A DNA stretch of 64,000 nucleotides from Apostichopus japonicus. Taxonomy: Eukaryota > Echinodermata > Holothuroidea > Aspidochirotida > Stichopodidae. The DNA lies in the NCBI RefSeq assembly GCF_037975245.1, contig NC_092576.1, forward strand, positions 24,701,611 through 24,765,610, given 5' to 3'. This document shows, in pieces, positions 24,181 through 37,109 of the stretch (positions are counted from its first letter, which is position 1; each line of letters opens with the position of its first letter). The notes under the pieces were generated by a model. The model saw only the letters and a list, made by a program, of their open reading frames with translations, did no database searches and was not told where the DNA came from. Both the position numbers and the translations under genes were made by a program.

Positions 24181-24577
24181 CATTGGCGAAGCAGCCATAG
24201 AGTCAGAGGGGGCAGATGCCCCCACCCCCTGACGAACTCAAATGGACTGCTGGCGCCCTTTTCAGCTTTTCACCACTTTTTATTTATTCGCGATTATTGA
24301 CTTTTTTATTGCGCTCTCATCTACCTATTGACATTTGTCACATTTTGTTGGTGTAATTTTCTGACAAAATGGCAATGACACCTATTTATTCTTCATTTAT
24401 CTGCAAATTAGCAAGGCCCTGAAAGGGTCATTTCCGGCGATCTAGGGACTATCGTTACTCAACAAATGTCTGTACACTCTGCGCCAATCTGTGGTGGGGC
24501 TCCGCTTAGATAGTGTCGAAAGCGCCCCTACAGAACTTTCTCGCCCCCCCTGACCAATACCCCTAGCTCCCCCACTG
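24181..24577 (+). mobile_element. hAT-like MITE (CAGTGGGGGAGC type)
   Basis: Exact 8-bp duplication ATAAAAGT (24173, 24578). The right end is GCTCCCCCACTG; the left is degraded (CATTGGCGAAGC). It is related over its whole length to 36714-37101. Confidence 0.85.
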
Positions 24578-24678
24578 ATAAAAGTAGTCCCTTGAGATTA
24601 GTTATGCGGTTTGTCAGATCCAACAGGATAACTGTTTCCCAACGGTCAGTCATAATTTACAGCCTTCATCATATATGG

Positions 24679-25045
24679 TCAAAGACATTAAAGACTCGCT
24701 CCAAACCGCATGCTGCCCTCTGAAAAAGTTAACTTTCCGTTGCTTGCAAGTGAAGTTTTCTGCTTGTGGCTACAAAATGCAGACAGTAATGAAATGTGAT
24801 ACCTTGTTATCTTTTATCTAGACCTGAGATGTCCATCGCTGCTATGTACACTGTGCTGTAGATATTGACCACATAGCTGTATGTTTTGACTGTACACTAG
24901 TGTCTAATTACCGACGGTAGCAAGCTGTGTGTGTAATATCTGGGATCGATGGTGGTGTCTAACATTTCTGTTACACCTCATTCGAAACTAGGTCAGATAA
25001 CTGGCATCAGACGTTTCTTTGTGCGCGAGTCTTCACTCCCTTTAA
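24679..25045. mobile_element. TTAA MITE, family 1, copy 4
   Basis: Full interior. The left flank is TCAA (one change), the right TTAA at 25042. Confidence 0.75.
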
Positions 25046-25602
25046 TTGTGTCCATGATAGTATTGTGTGTTCCCCTAACTTTGCATGCATAGCAGTACTT
25101 GTGTATAAATACTGTAAATATCTGACTGTACCGATATATATACTCTGTATGGTTGCCATGTTTGGAAGTCAAATTGTTACAAGAGCTTTTGCAATTTAAT
25201 CGTCAAAGCCCAATTATAAGACCAACAATAACTGCTATACAGTATGTCTGTCAGTGAAACAAGGAAATGTCAGTTTTGTATAATTATTAGGCACTAGCAG
25301 GAATTCCTTCACCCATGCATGTACCCGAAATTATACAGTTAACTTCACTGCGTAAAGTCAGGCAAAAATTTTTGCCTTGCCTCGGGCAGTTTGACTCCCG
25401 ACATTTACAGATATAATTCTGTCAATTTCTGGCGGAATATTCTGATCAAACTGTCGATGAAATCGCTATAGTTGAATGATAGGACTTCAAAAAGTCTACA
25501 ATGTGCAGCATATGAGATGAGATCATCATTACCACTGTCCTCTCAAAGACACAGTGATAAATTATGTTAGTATCGCAACCGTACCATCCCGACAGTGGTG
25601 CG

Positions 25603-26012
25603 CACAGGTGTAGGAGGTGGGGCTGGGGGGGGAGGCGGGGGAGCTGTAGCCCCCCAGCCAAAAATTTTTGTGAAAATTCGGGCAATATGATGAGAATTTT
25701 TCGGGCACCTACTGTACTGAAAGAAAAATAATTTGCAATGTGTTTTTCAATGGTTAAACTGTTATTATTATGATCATTATTATTGTAACGACTTCCCCAA
25801 TAATTATTATAACCAATAAGGAAGGGTAATAACACGGCAAAGGATTGTATGTTATTGGCATGCGATATAATAACCGATTCATATATCTATTTGATATGCA
25901 CATTAACACTTTGAAGGCACATGGAAGTGTGCCAAAATTTTGGTTATATTTTTCGGGCAACTGGTTACAGCCCCCCCCCCCACCCAAATCAAATTGGGCT
26001 CCTACGCCTATG
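25603..26012. mobile_element. hAT-like MITE
   Basis: Exact 8-bp duplication GTGGTGCG (25595, 26013); ends CACAGGTGTAGGAG and CTCCTACGCCTATG (inverted). Confidence 0.85.
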
Positions 26013-26587
26013 GTGGTGCGTACCTACGTCTGTTATTAATAATAGCAGATTTGTAGCGTCGGGAGTTTATAGACAGGGACTCAAACAGGAATGCAATGTT
26101 TGTATGTACAGTGAAGAGAATAAATCATCCAAGTGCATCATCTGATCTTCGCTAACTAAATAATCTGGACATAAGGATTGTATGGTACATTGATCATGGA
26201 TCTACTCATACATAAATCAACAGGCAACAAGTGGAAACAGTTTTTGAGGGACTTTTTTAGAATCATCTATATGGCTACCCTAGGAACACAAAATTACATT
26301 ACCGTTTTGACACGGTTGAAGTTTGTCAAGAAGACCTGGGGGCCTGACTTGATTTTTCAGGTTCTCGATAAAACAGATGTCAGGAAGAAAATATGTTGAT
26401 CATAAAGTGATTATGCCCCTGTGGGATTGGTACTAGAATGTTAATAAAGAAGGTGGAAATATGATTCTTATACCAGGAATATGACAACATTAGCTGATTA
26501 CATCATGTTGAAATGTTACTAAAGACTGAGAGCAAACTGGAGCTATTGAACTGGATATGTTTAGATCATAGGTTCTGATTGATATAA

Positions 26588-27150
26588 TAATAATAATAAT
26601 AATAGTAATAGTAATAATAATAATAATAATGATAATAATACATAATTTTTAAAAGCGCCAATCAAACTATGAAATAATTTTCGTAGCGCTTAACAAATAA
26701 AAACAATTAAATAACAGAGATACTTGTATGCTTTGGTGAAAAGATACGTTTTGAGAGCTGAATTGAAACCGTTCACAGTTTTGCACATTTTTACATAATC
26801 TAAGTGAGTTCCACAGGCACGGTGCACTGGATGTGACCGTTCTAAAGCCGTAAGTATGTGTTTTTACTCTAGGGATGAGTAACATCAGTGATGAATAAGA
26901 GCGAAGTGAGCATATGTGGATGATGGTCAGAGCTGAAACAAGTTGGTGAGGTAGCTTGGTCCTACATTGTGCATACATTTGAACACCATCAGAAGTAGTT
27001 TGTAGTTGATTCGTTCACGTATCGGGAGCCAGTGCAGTTCGAACCTGGTAGGGGTTATGTGATCATACTTCCGAGTTCTAGTAACGGGACGTGCGGCAGT
27101 GTTAAGTACGCGTTGCAGCCTGTCAAGTTTATATCTGTTTAACACTAGCT
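26588..27150 (-). mobile_element. L2/CR1-type LINE fragment with (TAA)n tail
   Basis: On the minus strand it encodes KLDRLQRVLNTAARPVTRTR, KYDHITPTRFELHWLPIRER and YKLLLMVFKCMHNVGPSYL, a well-known reverse transcriptase C-terminal block. After a frame change comes LMLLIPRVKTHTYGFRTVTS. The 3' end is a GCGCT-containing sequence and an (ATT)n microsatellite at 26588-26640. It is the same family as 8701-9031 and is truncated at the 5' side. Confidence 0.8.
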
Positions 27151-27957
27151 GTTCTTAGTAACCCAACAAGCAGTACTGCAATTGTGCAGTTAACATCAAA
27201 CCGTTGGCAGTCTACCAAGATTTACATTACTTAGCAACATGTATGGGAACAACTATACTGCATGCCAAGGAAATTCTTGGTTTACAGCCTCTTGTAAGTG
27301 ACTTTAGACTGGTGAAGAGGTACTGGCTATATATACAATGGTGAGGCTGACTTAATGTTGGCTGTGATTGAGTTTTAATTTATATCTCTAGACCTCCTCA
27401 ATATAAGTTACTGGTGAAAATAAACATTTAGACATTACAACAATATACCAAACTTAGAAGAGAAGAAAAAAGATGAATGTTAGAGCAACAGACTAAGTGC
27501 TGCTTGGGCAATTAAAACTACAACCTACGAGAACAGTATTGATTGATGAAACTAGGTATATATGATCATTACCAACTTGTGTTAAAAACTCTGATAGACA
27601 CACACAAAATATGTATATATATTGCCCGGGTAAACAATTCGTAACTGGGGTGTTAGGAGCAGCTCAATGAACATGTTTACTTTTAACCACTTAAATCTCT
27701 TAGTTATGTTAATTAATATTCAATTATATATATGCAGATATCACATGGTTTGCTCAGAATGTTCGAATTTAAAAGGTACATCCCGATGCAAATACATAAA
27801 TCAATCAAATTAACAAGTCCAATACATCTCACTTTAATTGCAGGTTGTTGAAAATGAGTCACCGTAAACAACAAATTGCAAAAATAAAGTGCACAAGTAT
27901 TCAAGATGATAAATGTCTCATAATTGCATTCATTTCAGATAATCACCTAAGTTCATT

Positions 27958-28176
27958 TTTTTTATAGGTTTTGGTCTGTTTTATAGTCTTCTGGTGTTTT
28001 TAGAATTTTTGTGTTTGTATTTTAACATACTGTTTAAATTTCGTTTAAATGTATTTTCTAGACTTTTTATTCCTTTGATTTCTCTGACTTTTTATTTGTT
28101 TTAGGTTTTGTAAAGCACCTAGAGGCCTTTAGGTATTTGGCGCTATATTAAGAACTTATTTATTATTATTATTATT
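27958..28176 (+). mobile_element. LINE 3' end
   Basis: A T-rich sequence with TTTTGTAAAGCACCTAGAGG and TTTGGCGCTATATTAAG ends in (TTA)n. This is the usual 3' end of L2-like LINEs. Confidence 0.6.
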
Positions 28177-28513
28177 AATTGGCTTAATTTGACCTTTGAC
28201 CTTTCATTCTGACATTCAGGAAGACATCCATATTTTGTGTCTGATATATGAGAAATTACATCATTGATACTATTTATATTGTAAGTGAATTCAATTTGTA
28301 TTATTACCAATTACTCCTGTGTGCAGTTTGTTTTAAGTGGTCTTATGTACTACAGTATTTGTGTCAATCCTGCACACTAATTGTTAACATTTTAAGTCTG
28401 TGATACCGTCTCTGATCTATTAAATGACTCCAAAATAAACCAAGCATCTATTGGCATCTTTAGGTTTAACTACATCCTCAGAGCAATTTTTTTTTGTTAA
28501 AAGATACAAATTT

Positions 28514-28765
28514 GTCAAATTTTGAGGTATTTACGGAAGCTCAAAAGTGCCATCAACATAAGAAAACTTTGAGCCAATAAGTCAACATTTTTTCAGTATA
28601 TAACAAGATAATATCTTATCAAAATCAGACAAAAATATTGGATTACTCAGTTGCTTTAACTGAGCGATTGAACATTTTTCTGCAAAAATGTTAACTTATG
28701 GGACAAAGTTTTTCTTATGTTGATGGAACTTTTAAGCTTCCGTAGGTATTTCTCAATTTATATAT
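28514..28765. repeat. Long hairpin-forming inverted repeat
   Basis: The left arm (TTACGGAAGCTCAAAAGTGC, CATCAACATAAGAAAACTTT) is the imperfect inverse of the right arm ending GGAACTTTTAAGCTTCCGTA. Arms are about 65-70 bp and the loop about 110 bp. It may be a MITE; no clear target duplication. Confidence 0.65.
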
Positions 28766-29205
28766 TTCTGGCAACAGCAAAGTAAAAGATCTATGTCATC
28801 ACTTCATCACTCCAAAGTAGTTGAATATTTTGTTTCTGATTTTCTTTATAATATTTTACCCATTTATTCAGAGACGAAAAATAATATAACTACAAAAACT
28901 GTTGCATAATGACGATGAAATTCTAAATTCAGGGATCCTTGGAACCTCTAGGCAAACATTACAAATGTTTTAGGTTTCCAAGGATAATTCAAGAAGAAGA
29001 TTATTAAATATAGGAAAGTAAGGTTTTTGCTTAGATAAGAATATTTGCTGTTTTGACATCAAAGACTACCCACTGTGATCCCTTTAAGGGAAGATTTGAG
29101 GGTTTAGCCTGCAGCCAAAAGAGGTTATGTACCATATCTTGAGTTAGGAGTAACATCTTGAAATTTAGTCTTCAACTAGTAGTTTGAAATATTTCACTTC
29201 TCCAT
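28766..29205. other. Giant intron, no feature recognised
   Basis: AT-rich DNA between a hairpin repeat and a TTAA MITE. Confidence 0.5.
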
Positions 29206-29580
29206 TTAAAGGCATTGAAGACTCGCCCCAAACCGTGTGCGACCATCTGAAAAAGTTAACTTTCTGTTGCTTGCAAGTGACGTTTTGTTTGTGTCAGCTA
29301 CAAAATGCAGACAGTAATGAAACGTGATACCTTGTTATCTTTAGCTGGACCTGAGATGTCCATCGCTGTATTGTACATATACTGTGCTGTGGGTATTGAC
29401 CGCAGCTGTATGTACTGACTGTACACTAGTGTCTAATTACGGACAATAGCAATTAAGCTGTGTGTGTATTTCTGGGCTCGATGGTGGTGTTTAACCCCTC
29501 TGTTACACCTCATTCCAAACTAGGTCAAATTACCGGCATTAGACGTTTCTTTTTAGGGGGTGAGTCTTCACACACTTTAA
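29206..29580. mobile_element. TTAA MITE, family 1, copy 5
   Basis: TTAA at 29206 and 29577; terminal repeats AGGCATTGAAGACTCGCC and, inverted, AGTGTGTGAAGACTCACC. Confidence 0.8.
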
Positions 29581-30384
29581 GTGTCCAAATGCCTGCTACC
29601 AGAATATCCTAATGAATAGCGCAGTCTCTTATGAAGTTTGGGAAAATGTTAATTTTGTTCATCTGTGGATGGTTATTCCTCCATTTCTCAGAGGAAAGAA
29701 AGCTGTCAATTTTTGTTATTTCCTGGCGTCATCATCCAGTTAGGTTGCTAATTGCATCATTGATACAGTATCTATTTTTTTTAATTCAATACACACAATG
29801 TTATGTCCTATGGATCCATTAATGTTTTATTCTTTATTTACAAAGTTTATAAATAATTTCAAATAATGGTTGTTTCCTATAATTGTTTCAGACTGCACCT
29901 GTGGTACTAGCTGTAGGCCTGCTGGCCATGTAGCATTGCCAGTTCGGCATTTTAAACGCTCAAAAATAAATCAGATCTTTCTCAAATCTCAGAAGAAAAT
30001 AACGGTCCGGCCAAGCAACATTTTGGTGTTTGTTGGACATTTCTTCTCATGGCCTAAACAATTTGAGAGAAATAGTACCTGAAAAATGTGAAATTCCCCA
30101 AAGAACCTTGATTTCAACAATTTAACGTTGTTCATTTAGTGTCTCATGATTGTACAGTACGCCTACACATAGGAATGTTACATACAGTAGACCTACACTT
30201 TGGGATATTTTAACCACAATTTCACTCCCTAATGTTCATCTGAGACCCCAATTGCAACGAATAGCAGTACCAAGTTCTTAAATTTTAACAACCTTTGTTA
30301 CTGTCTCTGAGTATTAGTTACATCCTATTTCAGCATTATTGGGAGTTAAAAGCCAGCCAATTATCCAAACCATCGTTAGGACAT
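29581..30384. other. Giant intron, no feature recognised
   Basis: Two short frames (29631-29822, 29870-30082) without splice or family support. Confidence 0.5.
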
Positions 30385-30464
30385 ATCCGTAGGAAGGATA
30401 TACGTGTAGGATACATGTGTATGATACATGTGTAGGATACATACGTGTAAGATATATGTGTAGG
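30385..30464 (-). repeat. TGTGTAGGATA-type minisatellite, left part
   Basis: Short units of 12-15 bp (GTGTAGGATACAT). The array resumes at 32020-32250 on the other side of the hAT-like element. Confidence 0.75.
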
Positions 30465-32019
30465 CAGTGTTCGACTTATGGGCAAAAAATTGCATAGCAA
30501 CAAATTTCGACAATTGCTATACAATATTTTTGTTGCATAGCAGTTCTCCAATATTGAATAGCAGTTTTGAAATTACCACAAAACGGACCAAATGTTGGCG
30601 ATCAATGTATTAACTAGAAAATGTTTGTTTATTATTATTATTTATACTAGTGTTGCTACGATAATCGTTTTCAATATCGGTATCGGCCGATATTTGCAAT
30701 ATCGGCAGCATATCGGTATCGGTAAAATTTTGCCTAATTGCCGATAACAGCAAACCGATATTGAACTTTTCTTTTTAACAGCAGAGCGACCTGTACTTAT
30801 TTATACTTGCAATGATTTGTTAATCTGCCCAAGACGATCCATTTCTTTAGCGTCAGTTAAACTCAGATTCATTTTCGATTAATATCCATGGAAACGTGAC
30901 TCTTCGTAACATCTAAAAACACGTCTACGGCTCGCGAATATAACCAATGACCTTCGTGAACCTTGGCCTACACACAGCATTAGTGCAGCATATATACACT
31001 GTACTAACCATTCATTTCCTCAAAGGCCTCCGTGAAAACCTTGAACATGATGCATACAGTAACTGCACAGTTCAGTGTTGGAAAACCTTGTTCAATTTCC
31101 CGCGAACACACTGCCGATTTCCCGCCGGTGTTCGCCTGCCTAGCACGCGTAACGTGCGAGCATAAAGGCGTGGTGTCCAGGGGCCCGTCTTAGGGCTATG
31201 GAGGGGTCATGGGGTAGAACCCCTCGTGGGGATCCTGGGGCCGAAAGCCCCCGAAAATTGTTGTCATTTTTTGCGATGTCTGGCGATGGAAAAATTCGCA
31301 GTTGAGGATGCAAAATACTGACAACTTTTTTTTATTTAAATTGTCACGAAACTGATGAAAATTTTAAAATGACAAGTTAAAGTAGCTATATTATGTTATA
31401 AAATGAAAAGAGATTTAATCTGTCTTTCAATCTTTAAAAAGTGCAACTTACAAAACTTCCGATATTATGAAACAAACAACGTTCAGCAAAACCCCATTTC
31501 TAGACTGCCTAACAATGAATAGCGTGCACTATGAGTACATTTTTACAACTGCAGTGTTTAACCCTATACCCAACTACTGTACCACGGTACATGTGCTGCG
31601 AATTTGCCCAGGTACCTTCCCAACAACTGTGAGCTCATCCCATGTGTAACACCTGTTTGTTAACATTTTTTTGGCACGTTGCCAGGGAACCTTTTAGTTA
31701 CGTGAGATCCGTAGCCGCCGAGGTGGTTAGGCTATTTGCTTTACACTTAACTATGGTAGGATATTATTTTTTCAGTTTTTTTTTTTTTCGCTAAACGGTC
31801 AAGTGAATAAGTTGAACATTGAGTATAAACTCAATAAATTATAACTTCTACATTGTGATCGACAGTTCGTAAGTTAAGGTTTGAGTGTTTGCTCCCAATC
31901 TGACTAGGAATTTGTATCGCACAAATCGGCACAATGTGCGATGCTGATTTGGAAACGTCTCGCAAGTTTGTCGTTTTGGATCGCATTTTGCGATGCGATA
32001 CCGGAAAAATCGAACACTG
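30465..32019. mobile_element. hAT-like element in a TGTGTAGGATA minisatellite
   Basis: Octamer TGTGTAGG lies on both sides (30457, 32020); ends CAGTGTTCGACTTA and TCGAACACTG. The flanking array contains the same octamer, so the duplication is less diagnostic here. A TAGTGTTGCTACGATAATCG terminus at 30648 hints at a further nested element. Confidence 0.75.
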
Positions 32020-32250
32020 TGTGTAGGGTACATGTGTAGCTCGGGTATGTGTAGGATATATGTGTAGGATATGTGTGTAGGATATGTTTAGGATATGTGT
32101 GTAGGATATATTGTAGGATATATGTGTAGGATACATAGTGTGTCAAGATATATGTGTAGGATACATGTGTAGGATATATGTGTAGGATATGTGTAGGATA
32201 TATGTAGGATATATGTGTAGGATATGAAGGATGCATGTGTAGGATACTTT
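32020..32250 (-). repeat. TGTGTAGGATA-type minisatellite, right part
   Basis: Units such as ATGTGTAGGATAT are repeated with length variation. The open frames rich in YPTHI are translations of this array. Confidence 0.8.
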
Positions 32251-32968
32251 CTGCTAGACATCCTTTAACATTTAAGCCTAACTAATATGTAATGTAATAA
32301 TACTAGCTGTACATGCCCTGTCTCGATCATTGGAGGCGAAACACGACTTAGCTTTTAAATCCTGCAAACCATCAAATTGCCATGGTTACTCATCAATTAA
32401 CATTTACAGCATCAATGCACTGACTATTTACTCGAACTTAATTAAGCAGAATATAAACAGATCAGACGATACACTAAACTACGCACAATTTCCTATTTTT
32501 TTTTTTAAATATTGAAAAAAAAAAAAATTGTGTGTTTTTTTAGTCAGTCTATTCAGATTATTACCGTATGGCACATTTAAACTGACAGAACCAGACAACC
32601 AGGAAATTGAGACAGAATATATTACTTTATGCGTGACTGTTCACTCGGAGGGATCAAATATTAATTCTTTTACCTTCTGCGTTTATTTCATCGACTTATC
32701 CAATAGAATCTCACGTTAACACATACAACGTAATGTTTAATTACTGAGCTCTGAATAACTGAGGGAAACATTCATGGGAGAGCTTTCTAATTGTTAGTCT
32801 TTGAAGCCCGAAAGCTATAAGAAAAACAAGTTGCTGGAGTATTGTAATGTGATGGTTTGTGAGACTCACGTATTGAATTGATAAATATTTTAATGTATCT
32901 CTTCTGATTAAAAAAATGACATGATGGAATTGGCATATAATTAATGCATTTTGAATTTTAAATGATAA
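32251..32968. other. Giant intron, no feature recognised
   Basis: AT-rich DNA with a T run and A run at 32499-32526. Confidence 0.5.
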
Positions 32969-32976
32969 GTTTGTAG

Positions 32977-34444
32977 CAGGGTTCGCAGGTTTCTTCCGGG
33001 GGTGGAAAAAACCGCGGAATAAACCGCGGTTTTTTCCACTCGGAAGAAATAGGTTTCTTCCAGTTTCTTCCGGACAAAATGGAAGAAACTCATTTTGGGG
33101 GGAAAAACTGTTGATAAAGTTTCATAACAACCTGCAATGATTTCTAACTATGTAGTAAATGGACAAGAAGCACTATAGTGTCATCTAGGTATTCTATATC
33201 TAGGTTTGGAGCACATGACCTGCTTCCAGCATATACTGTACACAATATAGTACTAGGCTACTAGCATCAGACAATTCAGGGAACAACTATGGGCAAGCAA
33301 TATTTTGCAGACCAGAATGGTCCTGATTATAGCCCAGTTCTTAGTTAAAAACTAGTTTCTGAGTGGAGGGGCAAGTGTTCCCTGGAAACTACAGGCCTAC
33401 TACAATGCACACTCATTACTACGATTACATTGACCACTATGGACATATTTTGTGGAGATTGAACTCAAGACATGAGACTGGAAGTTGTAGTGCGAAATGA
33501 GGGCTGGCTCGTGGCCAGCTGTATTTAAAGGGTGTGAAGACTCGCACAAAAAGAAACGTCTAATGCCGGTAATCTGACCTAGTTTTGAATGAGGTGTAAC
33601 AGAAATGTTAGACACCACCATCGATCGCAGAAAATACACACACAGCTTGCTACCATCGGTACTTATACACTAGTATAGTCAGTACATACAGCTGCGGTCA
33701 ATACCCACAGCACAGTCTATACAAACAATGCAGCGATGGACATCTCAGGTCCAGCTAAAGATAACAAGGTATCACGTTTCATTACTGTACTGTATGCATT
33801 TTGTAGCGACATGAACAAAACGTCACTTTCAAGCAACAGAAAGTTAACTTTTTCAGATGGCCGCACACGGTTTGGGGCGAGTCTTCAATGCCTTTAATTG
33901 TGGATGTTTGTTCTTTTTGCTGTTGGGATGACAAGTCCTCCTGTTAACTACAAGTTGCAATTTAGGGAGTTGCAGAAATTAAACTGTTGCCTAAATCAAC
34001 AGATATTGTTTGGCTATTTCTTGGTGTTCATTGTATTAAATCCTCAGTGCATGGGCCAATCCAGGTTAATCATTCATACAGTATGGCCAGTTATGCAATT
34101 CTGGTTGATGGGGGGATCGCGAGATGATAAGTAGTCTTTCAATATTGTTATTTATAAGCAAACATCTTTTGGGAAAGAAACACAACCCAAAATTATAATC
34201 AAAACAAAAATATCATATTTTGATGGTTTCAATGGTATGCATTTCAGTCAGATGGTTGTGAACTATTTGTCTCTTTATCATGTATGTGGGTTGTGCTGCA
34301 TATACGCCAATTTTCACAGTTTCTTCCGGTTTCTTCCAGTTTCTTCCGGAAGAAACTGGAAGAAACCTGGAAGAAACAGGTTTCTTCCAGTTTCTTCCAC
34401 GTCCCCGGAAGAAATAGGTTTCTTCCGGAAAAAACCGAACCCTG
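32977..34444. mobile_element. hAT-like element with TTTCTTCC subterminal repeats
   Basis: Exact 8-bp duplication GTTTGTAG (32969, 34445); ends CAGGGTTCG and CGAACCCTG. Beside both ends are clusters of GGTTTCTTCCAGTTTCTTCC in both orientations. A TTAA MITE is nested at 33525-33898. Confidence 0.88.
33525..33898. mobile_element. TTAA MITE, family 1, copy 6, nested in a hAT-like element
   Basis: TTAA at 33525 and 33895, full length. It sits inside the element at 32977-34444. Confidence 0.85.
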
Positions 34445-34752
34445 GTTTGTAGTGATAACAATATATGGATGCTCAGTTCAAATTAAAGAGAGTTTTTACT
34501 GTTAAATTAATTATTGCAGCTATGAGAGAGAGCTATATATGACATGATCACCAGCTTGCATGAACAGAAAGATGGATTTTTAAGTTTAACATGTCAAAGG
34601 AATTCTCACTGGCATTCTCCTAAGATGACATTTAGGTACGACATAAATATGTTTTGATTGAACATTATACAGTTTTTATACAGTTATTTGATATCTTCAG
34701 CATGATCAAGTAGTTTCTTATCATGTGGGGTATTCAATGTAACTAATGTACT

Positions 34753-35066
34753 CAGCCGCGTAGCGAGGAATTTACCAAGGGAGGGGCGAAACTGTAGGCA
34801 AAAACTATCAGAGCCGTATAAATATGGTATTGCAAATTATCTAAGCGTAGCGCCACCATGGGTTGGCACAAAGCGTACAAGAAAAGTTCGGCTGAAAATG
34901 CCTCCCAGATCGCTGAAATTGGCACTTCCCAGGCCTTGTAAGTTGCATTTTAGCATTTCTCTTTGAAATTACTAGCGATATCATAAAAACATACAAAAAA
35001 AATATGACATTTAGGAAGGGGGGTGGCTGCCCCCTTGGCACCCCGCCCCCCTTGGCTACGCACAAG
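34753..35066. mobile_element. hAT-like MITE
   Basis: Exact 8-bp duplication AATGTACT (34745, 35067); ends CAGCCGCGTAGC and GGCTACGCACAAG. It is the same family, inverted, as 47619-47887. Confidence 0.85.
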
Positions 35067-35164
35067 AATGTACTGGATAAATTGCAGTCTAAATAGATTT
35101 GACCCTGAGACAAATCCATCAGCTGTGAACTGCTTGAGGCTCACAATTTGCATGTAGCAATCCA

Positions 35165-35550
35165 GTCACTCGGGATATGGACTACATCTGGAACTTTAAT
35201 AGAATGCGTTTATATACATGACTCACCCGGGATATAGACTGCATTCAAACTTGAATAGAATGCATTTATATACACGACTCACCCGTGATATGGACTGCAT
35301 TTAAACTTTAATACAATGCGTTTATATATACATGACTCACCCGGGATATAGACTGCATTCAAACTTGAATAGAATGCAATTATATACACGACTCACCCGG
35401 GATATGGACTGCATTTAAACTTTATTAGTATGCGTTTATATACATGACTCACCCGGGATATAGACTGCATTCAAACTTGAATAGAATGCATTTATATACA
35501 CGACTCACTCGGGATATGGACTGCATTTAAACTTTCATAGAATGCGTTTC
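35165..35550 (+). repeat. 56-bp minisatellite with two alternating variants
   Basis: Units begin ACTCACCCGGGATATAGACT or ACTCACCCGGGATATGGACT at 35221, 35277, 35335, 35391, 35447 and 35503. The two variants alternate, giving a 112-bp higher-order unit. Confidence 0.88.
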
Positions 35551-36705
35551 ACTGGGCACCAAGCACCAATATGTTCCCTTACAGTAATCTAGGCCCCATG
35601 TCATAGGACATAGTCCTAATTTTCTTGTCCAATAATTTTTTCTGCTTTAACTCATTATGCCTTTATCCTTATATAACATTGCCACCACTCCCATAACATA
35701 TGATGGGTAGTAATTAGCTGGACAGTTTGTGGTCCATCATCTCAGTCTAGTTCCAGGCCTCGTTGTCGAACCAGGTCAATTATTTGATGGGGTTCAGACA
35801 AATATTTCTCCAAGAGGTCTTGTCCTTCATGTTACTGTTGTATGTAAATTATCTAGGAATGTAGGCCAGTATCAATGAGAACTATATATGCTCAGGTCAT
35901 GAAGTAATCGAATATTTGAGGGGAAAAACGAAGCCTCTAAAAATATGTGTGACATATTTTTCACAACGGAGGCCTCCAACTAAAATGAATTTCACAAAGC
36001 TTGCATAGCCTTGAGAATTCATGCTGTGCGATTCTTTGTTTCTTCTATTCTCTGAGTATGTTTTTGAAAATATCCCGATGATCGACATTCGTTCATCCAC
36101 GAGAGAACCAATAAATTGGATATTTCAGCCGATCTGTACCCAAAGAACTAACATGTTTCCATTGTCAATGAAACATCAAGACTAAGGATGAAGTGGAGAA
36201 TATAGATTGATTTCCTTCTATTGATTGCAAAAATTCTTTGTCATAATATATTCCTTTATTGTTTATACAACAACAGGAATGCATGCGATGCTGATGGCAT
36301 ATATCATTGTGTATGTGTGCGTGTGTATGTGTGTGTGAATGTAAAGCCTTGACGTTACATACATGTTTGGTTACTCAACTAGCACACTTAAGTTCAGTTT
36401 TAAACTAGGTTTGACAATCCCAGGTTACTGACTAAATGAATACTGTTGTTTTTGTAGAGGTCAAAGGTCTTTTGAAGTCACCAGAGGTCAAATTTTGAAA
36501 ACTTGTTAGAGAGGACTGATACCTCCAATAGTATAACTTGGATAAACTTCTTACTTAGTACTTGGATCCACCTTGGTGATTTTTCAAGAACAATTGTTTT
36601 TGTACAGGGTTAAAGGTCAAAAGGGGTCAAAGTGGGGGGAAAGATTGGAATTACAATAACTCCAAAAGTGAACCTTGGATGGAATTCATAGTGGATCATA
36701 TATAC
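35551..36705. other. Giant intron, no gene seen
   Basis: It includes a GT-rich stretch (36305-36345) and GGTCA-rich diverged repeats near 36430-36660. Confidence 0.5.
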
Positions 36706-36713
36706 AGTAGATC

Positions 36714-37101
36714 CAGTGGGGGAGCGTCCATGTAGTCAGAGGGGGGCGGATGCCCCCCCTGACGGACTCAAATTGACTGCTGGCGCCCTTTTCAGCTTTT
36801 TACCACTCTTTACTTATTCGCGATTATTGACTTTTTTATTGCGCTCTCATCTACCTATTGACATTTGTCACATTTTGTTGGTGTAATTACCTGACAAAAT
36901 GCTCAAATCGCTATTTATTCTTCGTTTATCTGCAAATTAGCAAGGCCCGGAAAGGGTAATTTCCGGTGATCTAGGGAGTATACTCAAAAAAATTATGTAC
37001 GCTCCGCGCCAACCTGTGGTGGCGCTCCGCTTAGATAGTGTCCAAAGCGCCCCTACAGACCAATCTCGCCCCTCTGACCAATACCTCTAGCTTCACCACT
37101 G
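36714..37101 (+). mobile_element. hAT-like MITE (CAGTGGGGGAGC type), second copy
   Basis: Exact 8-bp duplication AGTAGATC (36706, 37102); ends CAGTGGGGGAGCG and GCTTCACCACTG. Confidence 0.88.
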
Positions 37102-37109
37102 AGTAGATC

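Noticed and set aside
31831-32236. Overlapping minus-strand frames with YPTHISYT repeats
   Set aside because: Produced by the TGTGTAGGATA minisatellite and the end of a hAT-like element.
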